A DNA stretch of 5,021 nt, from NCBI GenBank assembly GCA_025350445.1, contig JANXXV010000723.1, positions 1-5,021 on the forward strand, given 5' to 3'. A program made the position numbers and the translations under genes. Shown in pieces: positions 1 to 5,021 of this stretch. This stretch comes from Bryobacteraceae bacterium. GTDB taxonomy: Bacteria; Acidobacteriota; Terriglobia; Bryobacterales; Bryobacteraceae. Position 1 is the first letter of the stretch; the number at the start of each line of letters is the position of its first letter. Below the pieces are notes generated by a model that saw only the letters and a list, made by a program, of their open reading frames with translations, was not told where the DNA came from and ran no database searches.

Positions 1-1091
1 CGCGCGTGGCGGCAGGTGCCCTCAATCATTTCCGCGAGGCCGGTTCGTCCCAACGATTTCAATGCTGCCCAAATCTCTATTCCGCGGGCACGCCGGGAAA
101 GTTCCGGAGTGAAGTGCGACGGTTCGCGCGTGCCGGTTTCGACGAGGTACGCAGCATGGGTGACCGACATGGCCGCCTTCATTGCAGCGCCATCGCGCAC
201 AAAGGCGAGGCCGCTGTCGTAGGGCACATTCAACCATTTGTGACCATCGGTGGCCCAGGAATCGGCGTGATTCACGCCGTCCATCAGATGCGCGCGCGAA
301 GGTGCTACCGCGGCCCATAAGCCGAAGGCCGCATCTACATGGACCCAGGCACCGGCATCGTGCGCGATGGCGCATAGCTGCTTCGCCGGATCGAACGCGC
401 CGGTGTTCACGTTACCCGCTTGCAGGCAGACGATGGCAGGCCCTTCTATGCGCGGGAGTGCGTCCGCCCGCATGCGGCCTTGGCTATCCACCGGTACACG
501 GGCGATACGATTGCGGCCGAGACCGAGCATCGACAAGGCTTTCAGCACGCTGACGTGAACTTCATCGCCGACGATTACGGTGATGGGAGGCGCACCGAAC
601 AGCCCGTCTTCCTCCACGTTCCAGCCTGCTTGCGCGAGTACACGGTGGCGGGCCGCGGCCAGAGCGGTGAAGTTGGCCATGGTCGCGCCGGTTACGAATC
701 CCACTTGCGTTCCGGCCGGCAGATCGAGCAGATCAACCAACCACGCCGCCGACACTTCTTCCAGCTTCGCGGCGGTGGGCGAACAGACCGCCATCCCCGC
801 ATTCTGGTCCCACGCGCCGGCTAACCAATTCGCCGCGAGGGCAGCGGGCAGCGATCCGCCAGTGACGAATCCGAAGTAGCGGCGGCCGGACATTGCCACC
901 GTGGCGGGGGAGCCAACATCATCCAGCATCGCCAACACTTTTGCAGGATCGGCAGGATGTTGCGGCATCGGTTCATCGAATGCCGACAAAGCCTCCACGG
1001 CGGAATCCGGAGGAAATACGGATCGGCCGTCCAGCGCTGCGGCGTATTGGCCCGCTCGATCCGCAGCGTCGTACAGCAGCGCTACGCCCAC
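1..1091 (-). CDS. Group II pyridoxal-phosphate-dependent decarboxylase family protein (3' end cut by window edge)
   Basis: This is a fold-type I PLP enzyme related to aromatic amino acid, glutamate, diaminobutyrate and aspartate 1-decarboxylases (COG0076). These enzymes usually remove the alpha-carboxylate of an amino acid to give an amine. From the GTG at 1091, 363 residues are visible without interruption; relatives run to about 450-480 aa, so roughly 100 C-terminal residues lie beyond the left edge. The PLP lysine is K285 in DGHKWLN. D253 in VHVDAAF should pair with the pyridine nitrogen, 32 residues before the lysine as in human DOPA decarboxylase (D271, K303). H179 in DEVHVSV should stack on the ring, and TGATMAN (134-140) is the expected phosphate-binding region. 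The loop that normally carries the catalytic tyrosine (about 318-334) seems to have none. The gene overlaps the hydantoinase gene by 10 nt, so it belongs to the operon. Its substrate is unknown. Aspartate decarboxylation to beta-alanine would fit the context but is speculation. Confidence 0.88.
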   Translation of the reverse strand, partial: MGVALLYDAADRAGQYAAALDGRSVFPPDSAVEALSAFDEPMPQHPADPAKVLAMLDDVGSPATVAMSGRRYFGFVTGGSLPAALAANWLAGAWDQNAGMAVCSPTAAKLEEVSAAWLVDLLDLPAGTQVGFVTGATMANFTALAAARHRVLAQAGWNVEEDGLFGAPPITVIVGDEVHVSVLKALSMLGLGRNRIARVPVDSQGRMRADALPRIEGPAIVCLQAGNVNTGAFDPAKQLCAIAHDAGAWVHVDAAFGLWAAVAPSRAHLMDGVNHADSWATDGHKWLNVPYDSGLAFVRDGAAMKAAMSVTHAAYLVETGTREPSHFTPELSRRARGIEIWAALKSLGRTGLAEMIEGTCRHA

Positions 1092-2473
1092 GCTCCACCT
1101 CTTGCTGCGCGGCGCAAATATTGCCCGCGGCCCACACGGCCCAGATACTTGCCTTTCTCCACAATCAGCTCTCCACGCGACAGAACTTTCTCCGCATTGC
1201 CCTTCACTTGAAACCCTTCAAACATGGAGTAGTCGACGCGCATGTTGTGCGTCTTGGCGCTGATGATGTGGGCGGCCAGCGGGTTCCAGATCACGATATC
1301 CGCGTCACTGCCCGCGGCGATTGCGCCCTTTTTTGGATACATGCCGAAGATCCGGGCGGGCGCGGTGGACGTGATTTCCACGAAGCGATTCAGCGTCAGC
1401 TTTCCGGCGTTCACACCGTGATGATGAATGAGATGCAACCGGTTCTCTACTCCCGGACCACCGTTAGGAATCTTGCTGAAATCGTTGATCCCGAGAATCT
1501 TCTGATCTTCGAAACAGAACGGGCAATGATCGGTTGAGACAACCTGTAAATGATCGTGCTTCAAACCGTCCCACAGTTTCGGAAGATTTTCCTTTTCGCG
1601 GAGCGGCGGCGTAAACACATACTTGGCGCCTTCGAAGCCCGGCCGCGCCAACTCTTCAATCGACAGCAGCAGGTACTGCGGACACGTTTCCGCGAATGCC
1701 GGCACGCCGCGATCCCGCGCCTCGCGCACCTGGTTCAATGCTTCTTCCGAAGACAAGTGGACGATGTAAACCGGCGCGCCTGCCATCTCCGCCAGCGCGA
1801 TGGCCCGATGCACTGCCTCGGCTTCAGCCTTCACCGGACGCGTCATTGCGTGATAGATCGGCGCGGTTTTTCCTTCGGCCAACGCCCGCTGCACCATCAC
1901 GTCGATTGCTCCGCCGTTCTCAGCATGCATGCAGACCAGCGCGCCGTTCTTCGCGGTTTGCGACAGGGCCTTAAAGATGGTAGCGTCATCCACCATCAAA
2001 ACGTTTGGATACGCCATGAACAGCTTGAAGCTGGCAACGCCTTCGCGGACCAGATCGTCCATGTCGTCGAGGCCTGAGGTGCCCAGATCGGTCACAATCA
2101 TGTGCAGGCCGTAGTCGATGCAGGCCTTGCCCTCTGCCTTCTTCCACCACGTATCGAGTGCATCGCGCATCCTGGTGCCGCGGGCCTGGATGGCGAAGTC
2201 CACGATTGTTGTAGTGCCGCCGATGGCTGCGGCTCGCGTTCCGGTCTCGAAATCGTCGCTGGACGTGGTGCCGCCGAAGGGCATATCCAGATGCGTATGA
2301 ACGTCGATGCCGCCCGGCAACAGAAGCATTCCCGTCGCGTCGATTACCGTATCCGCGGCGTTGGCAGGGATGCCCGCGCGCACCTCGCGGATCGATTCCG
2401 CTTCAATCAGCACATCCGCGGGAAACGTATTCTCGGCTGTGACGACCGTGCCGTTGCGAATCAGCGTACTCAC
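1082..2473 (-). CDS. hydA: Dihydropyrimidinase / D-hydantoinase
   Basis: This cytoplasmic amidohydrolase hydrolyses 5,6-dihydrouracil or dihydrothymine to N-carbamoyl-beta-alanine or N-carbamoyl-beta-aminoisobutyrate, the second step of reductive pyrimidine breakdown. Related enzymes also open hydantoins. From the GTG at 2473 it is 463 aa, the usual family length. The binuclear metal set is complete: H59 and H61 in HTHLD, K150 in SFKLFMAY (the lysine that becomes carboxylated), H183 in CMHAENG, H239 in HLSS and D315 in STDHCPF. These numbers fall within one residue of those in the Thermus D-hydantoinase structure. Y155, the substrate-positioning tyrosine, is present. The TPPLR (288-292) and PNGGPG (336-341) loops also fit. 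The start shares four bases (GTGA) with the preA stop. The arginine- and glycine-rich tail carries the ribosome binding site of the next gene. The context favours dihydropyrimidinase over a pure hydantoinase, but substrate preference cannot be read from sequence. Confidence 0.95.
   Translation of the reverse strand: MSTLIRNGTVVTAENTFPADVLIEAESIREVRAGIPANAADTVIDATGMLLLPGGIDVHTHLDMPFGGTTSSDDFETGTRAAAIGGTTTIVDFAIQARGTRMRDALDTWWKKAEGKACIDYGLHMIVTDLGTSGLDDMDDLVREGVASFKLFMAYPNVLMVDDATIFKALSQTAKNGALVCMHAENGGAIDVMVQRALAEGKTAPIYHAMTRPVKAEAEAVHRAIALAEMAGAPVYIVHLSSEEALNQVREARDRGVPAFAETCPQYLLLSIEELARPGFEGAKYVFTPPLREKENLPKLWDGLKHDHLQVVSTDHCPFCFEDQKILGINDFSKIPNGGPGVENRLHLIHHHGVNAGKLTLNRFVEITSTAPARIFGMYPKKGAIAAGSDADIVIWNPLAAHIISAKTHNMRVDYSMFEGFQVKGNAEKVLSRGELIVEKGKYLGRVGRGQYLRRAARGGAWA
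1094..1102 (-). promoter_or_regulatory. Ribosome binding site of the PLP decarboxylase-like gene
   Basis: The minus strand reads AGAGGTGGA, ending 2 nt before the GTG at 1091; its GAGGTG core lies 4 nt away. It sits inside the last codons of the hydantoinase gene. The spacing is slightly short, so the exact start is less certain than for the other genes, but no in-frame ATG appears before the conserved part of the protein. Confidence 0.55.
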
Positions 2474-3804
2474 ACGTTCCTCCCGCGCTGCTCCCAGGAT
2501 TGCCTCGGCAATCCGGTGTCGACCTGCTCCATGGTGATGCACCCCGCCACCGGGCACACCAGCGCGCACAGATTGCAGCCTACGCATTCCACTTCGTCCA
2601 CGCGCGGAATGCGCGCCGCGGGAGTGGAGTGCGCCGCATACTTTCCGGTTGGAGTCGAAGTAATCCGCCCTCGCCCGGCCGCTTCCACTTCCGCCGGCGT
2701 GCGATGCGCGCCATCCAAATGAATGCACTGATGCGCGCCATCCCAGCAGGCAACGTAGCAGAGATCGCAACCGATGCACTTCTCTTCGTGAATGCGCGCG
2801 ACGATCTTATAGTTCAAATCCAGATGCTTCCACTCGGTGATTTTGGGGAGGCTCAAGCCCAGGAAATCGTCGACGGTACGGAAGCCTTTTTCGTCCATCC
2901 AGTTGCTGAGGCCGTCAATCATATCCTCAACAATACGAAAGCCGAAATGCATGGCAGCAGTGCACACCTGCACGGTGGCGCATCCCAGCAGAATAAACTC
3001 CGCCGCGTCGCGCCATCCCGAGATCCCGCCGATTCCCGATACAGGCAACGTCGATTCAGGGTCGCCGCAAATCTGCTGGACCATATGCAGAGCGATTGGC
3101 TTCACCGCCGGGCCGCAATAACCGCCATGCGCCGAATAGCCGCCGACGTCAGGCCGCGGAGTCAAAGTGTCCAGATCGATACCGGTGATGGAGTTGATCG
3201 TATTGATCGCCGAGAAACCATCGGCCCCGCCGCGCTTCCCTGCCCGCGCGATGGTCCGTATGTCGGAGATGTTCGGCGTCAGCTTCACCAGCACCGGCGT
3301 GCGCGCCACCTCCTTCACCCACTCGGTTATCATCTGCGCATACTCGGGCACTTGGCCAACCGCGGAGCCCATGCCGCGCTCCGACATGCCGTGCGGGCAG
3401 CCGAAGTTCAACTCCAGGCCATCGGCGCCGGCGTCTTCGCTCTGGCGCACAATTGTATGCCACGCCTCGCGCTTCGAATCAACCATCAAGGAAGCAATCA
3501 CGGCGTGCCGCGGATAGCGCTTCTTCACCTCGGTGATTTCGCGCAGATTCACTGCAAGCGGCCGGTCCGTGATCAGCTCAATGTTATTCAGCCCCATCAT
3601 GCGCTGTCCGTTCCAATCGACGGAGGAGTAGCGCGACGACACGTTCACAATCGGGTCGCCCAGCGTTTTCCAGACTGCCCCGCCCCAGCCGGCGTCAAAC
3701 GCCCGCATTACCTGATCGCCGCAATTGGCAGGCGGGCCGGAGGCGAGCCAGAACGGATTGGGGCATCGAATGCCGCCCGCGAAATTCGTGGTTAGGTCAG
3801 CCAT
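2470..3804 (-). CDS. preA: Dihydropyrimidine dehydrogenase catalytic subunit PreA
   Basis: PreA is the FMN and Fe-S subunit that reduces uracil or thymine to dihydrouracil or dihydrothymine, and can run in reverse, using electrons from PreT. It is 444 aa against 411 in E. coli. Residues 1 to about 320 form the dihydroorotate-dehydrogenase-like TIM barrel. It contains LNFGCPHGM, in which C136 aligns with the catalytic Cys671 of pig DPD and N133 with Asn668. KLTPN (K174) and INT (N201, T202) are further DPD-like active-site motifs. The C-terminal ferredoxin-like region has C343, C346, C349, C353 and C407, C410, C413, C417, enough for two [4Fe-4S] clusters. The stretch between C353 and C407 is about 30 residues longer than in mammalian DPD, which accounts for the extra length. 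The ATG start has a good ribosome binding site. The order preT-preA matches the domain order of the fused eukaryotic enzyme. The stop overlaps the next start. Confidence 0.96.
   Translation of the reverse strand: MADLTTNFAGGIRCPNPFWLASGPPANCGDQVMRAFDAGWGGAVWKTLGDPIVNVSSRYSSVDWNGQRMMGLNNIELITDRPLAVNLREITEVKKRYPRHAVIASLMVDSKREAWHTIVRQSEDAGADGLELNFGCPHGMSERGMGSAVGQVPEYAQMITEWVKEVARTPVLVKLTPNISDIRTIARAGKRGGADGFSAINTINSITGIDLDTLTPRPDVGGYSAHGGYCGPAVKPIALHMVQQICGDPESTLPVSGIGGISGWRDAAEFILLGCATVQVCTAAMHFGFRIVEDMIDGLSNWMDEKGFRTVDDFLGLSLPKITEWKHLDLNYKIVARIHEEKCIGCDLCYVACWDGAHQCIHLDGAHRTPAEVEAAGRGRITSTPTGKYAAHSTPAARIPRVDEVECVGCNLCALVCPVAGCITMEQVDTGLPRQSWEQRGRNV
2479..2484 (-). promoter_or_regulatory. Ribosome binding site deciding the GTG start of the hydantoinase gene
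   Basis: The minus strand reads GGGAGG, 5 nt before the GTG at 2473. It selects this GTG over in-frame upstream codons that lie within preA; the open frame extends back to an ATG at 2779, which would wrongly add 102 residues. Confidence 0.75.
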
Positions 3805-5021
3805 GTTGCAATGCCCTCCGCAGCGCGTTTGCCCTCGGCCACCGCGTCAACCACTTCCCTGCCGCCGTTCACGCAATCGCCGCCGGCGTAGTATTTCGGA
3901 TTCGATGTCCGGCCCGTTGCCTGGTCGACCACAACGGTTCCGTCCCGTAGTTCCACGCCGCGGCACAGTTCCAAAAAACGCAATAGCTTGGTCTGCCCGA
4001 TGGAGGGGATCACCATATCGCATTCAATATGAAAGTTGGAGCCGGGGATCGCTCGCGGGCGGCGGCGGCCAGTCTTGTCCGGCGCGCCGAGTTCCATTCG
4101 CACACACTCCACCGAAGCCGCATGAATCGCCACCGGCTGTGTCAGCCACTGAAAGCGAATACCCACCTGCTTGGCATGTATATATTCAAACGAAAAGGCC
4201 GGCATCTCACTTTCGCTACGCCGGTAAAGAAGCTGGACTTCTTCCGCACCCAACAACTTCGCCGCATTCGCCGCGTCGATGGCCGTGTTCCCGCCGCCCA
4301 CTACAACAACCCGCCGGCCAACCTCCGTATCGATGCCTGTCTTGTATGCAGCGATGAAGTGCAGCGCATCCACCACCGCGGGCGAGTCTTCTCCCGGGAT
4401 ATTTAGCAGCTCGGCCGGACCCAGCCCCAGACCGAGAAATATCGCGTCGAAGTCCGCTTCTATTTGCTCCAGCGGAATGGATGCGCCAACGTCCACGCCG
4501 TGCTCCATCTTCACCCCCAGGCTGCGGATCAGTTCCACTTCGAGCTGGCTGTCCACCGGACGCAGTTTGTATTGGGCGACGCCGTAAGTATTCAATCCGC
4601 CGGCTTGCGGCCTGGCATCGAAAACGGTCACTTGGTATCCATGCCGGCACAGTTCCGCGGCGCAGGAAAGCGATGCTGGACCGCCGCCAATGCAGGCAAT
4701 CCGTTCCGCCCGTTCCGGCACGCCGGTCGCCGGCAACCTCGCGCCGTTCTCATAAAAGCGATCCATCGCGTGGCGTTGCAACAGCCCGATCTCAATAGGC
4801 TGCTTGTTGTACTTGTGCAGGACGCACGCGCCTTCGCAAAGCACATCCACCGGGCACACTCTGGAACAACTAAGTCCTAAAATGTTTGCATCTAAAATGG
4901 CCAGAGCCGATCCACGCAAGTTTCCGCTCGCGATCTTCTTGATGAACTTCGGTACGTCGATATGCGTAGGACAAGCGGCGATGCACGGAGCATCGAAACA
5001 GAACAGGCACCGGTTCGCCTC
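3792..5021 (-). CDS. preT: NAD(P)H-dependent dihydropyrimidine dehydrogenase subunit PreT (5' end cut by window edge)
   Basis: This is the electron-input subunit of bacterial dihydropyrimidine dehydrogenase, a cytoplasmic flavoprotein related to glutamate synthase small subunit and to the N-terminal half of mammalian DPD. It oxidises NAD(P)H through FAD and passes electrons through Fe-S clusters to PreA. The frame is open from the right edge: 409 residues are visible, and about 20 N-terminal residues seem to be missing compared with E. coli PreT (412 aa). Visible residues C5, C8, C13 and C17, then C52, C56, C62 and C66, plus Q82, match the order and spacing of the two N-terminal cluster sites of DPD, including its unusual glutamine ligand. 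The FAD site GGGPAS is at about 112-117 and the nucleotide site GGGNTA at about 242-247. A C-terminal AGGD FAD motif follows. A TTG at 4919 is an unlikely start, because the first Cys motif lies upstream of it. The gene overlaps preA by 13 nt. The identification is firm. Confidence 0.95.
   Translation of the reverse strand, partial: EANRCLFCFDAPCIAACPTHIDVPKFIKKIASGNLRGSALAILDANILGLSCSRVCPVDVLCEGACVLHKYNKQPIEIGLLQRHAMDRFYENGARLPATGVPERAERIACIGGGPASLSCAAELCRHGYQVTVFDARPQAGGLNTYGVAQYKLRPVDSQLEVELIRSLGVKMEHGVDVGASIPLEQIEADFDAIFLGLGLGPAELLNIPGEDSPAVVDALHFIAAYKTGIDTEVGRRVVVVGGGNTAIDAANAAKLLGAEEVQLLYRRSESEMPAFSFEYIHAKQVGIRFQWLTQPVAIHAASVECVRMELGAPDKTGRRRPRAIPGSNFHIECDMVIPSIGQTKLLRFLELCRGVELRDGTVVVDQATGRTSNPKYYAGGDCVNGGREVVDAVAEGKRAAEGIATWLT
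3814..3819 (-). promoter_or_regulatory. Ribosome binding site of preA
   Basis: The minus strand reads GGAGGG, 9 nt before the ATG at 3804. It lies inside the last codons of preT and supports that ATG as the preA start, implying coupled translation of the two subunits. Confidence 0.7.

Noticed and set aside
1..1091. Possible frameshift or decay in the PLP gene
   Set aside because: The frame is open without stops from 1091 to the left edge, and the motifs around H179, D253 and K285 occur in the correct order and spacing, so it looks intact and merely cut by the window.
893..1537. Plus-strand open frames across the hydantoinase / PLP gene junction
   Set aside because: They are shadows of the two minus-strand genes and show no conserved motifs or ribosome binding site support.
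2474..2779. N-terminal extension of the hydantoinase frame up to the ATG at 2779
   Set aside because: The extra 102 residues are an out-of-frame reading of the preA Fe-S region. The family N-terminus begins at the GTG at 2473, which has its own ribosome binding site.
2500..3795. Long open frame (431 codons) on the plus strand opposite preA
   Set aside because: It lies wholly antisense to a gene with complete catalytic and Fe-S motifs, and its translation is Arg-, Ala- and His-rich with no recognisable domain. Long antisense frames are expected from GC-rich codon bias.
4170..4200. AT-rich patch with TATATA resembling a minus-strand promoter
   Set aside because: It encodes the segment AFSFEYIHAK of PreT in frame. 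No convincing paired -35 and -10 boxes are seen, and the location inside the gene makes a promoter unlikely.

Overview
The window holds one tightly packed operon on the minus strand, reading right to left. It has four genes with no intergenic space. All point the same way and look alike in base composition, and both ends of the window cut through a gene. The first three genes are the reductive pyrimidine catabolic set: preT (cut at its N-terminus by the right edge), preA, and a dihydropyrimidinase/D-hydantoinase. The fourth (cut at its C-terminus by the left edge) is a group II pyridoxal-phosphate decarboxylase-family protein.

Layout: preT runs from the right edge to 3792 and overlaps preA (3804-2470) by 13 nt. 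preA overlaps the hydantoinase gene (2473-1082) by 4 nt in a GTGA arrangement. The hydantoinase gene overlaps the PLP gene (from 1091 leftwards) by 10 nt. Each downstream gene has a purine-rich ribosome binding site inside the preceding coding sequence, so translational coupling is likely. No promoter or terminator is visible. The promoter should lie beyond the right edge and the operon may continue beyond the left edge.

How the genes work together: PreT (FAD, two Fe-S clusters, nucleotide-binding domain) passes electrons from NAD(P)H to PreA (FMN, two C-terminal Fe-S clusters). PreA interconverts uracil or thymine and the 5,6-dihydropyrimidines. The hydantoinase then opens the dihydropyrimidine ring to the N-carbamoyl-beta-amino acid. 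The third enzyme, beta-ureidopropionase (N-carbamoyl-beta-alanine amidohydrolase), is not in the window. The fourth gene is not a standard step of this pathway, and its substrate cannot be read from the sequence.

Organism: the DNA is GC-rich with dense coding and GTG starts, suggesting a free-living, probably soil or environmental bacterium. The protein style would suit Acidobacteriota or another GC-rich phylum, but this is a weak guess. No mobile element, CRISPR array, RNA gene or clearly new system was found. The most interesting points are the PLP enzyme coupled to a pyrimidine-degradation operon and the apparent lack of the usual catalytic loop tyrosine in that enzyme.
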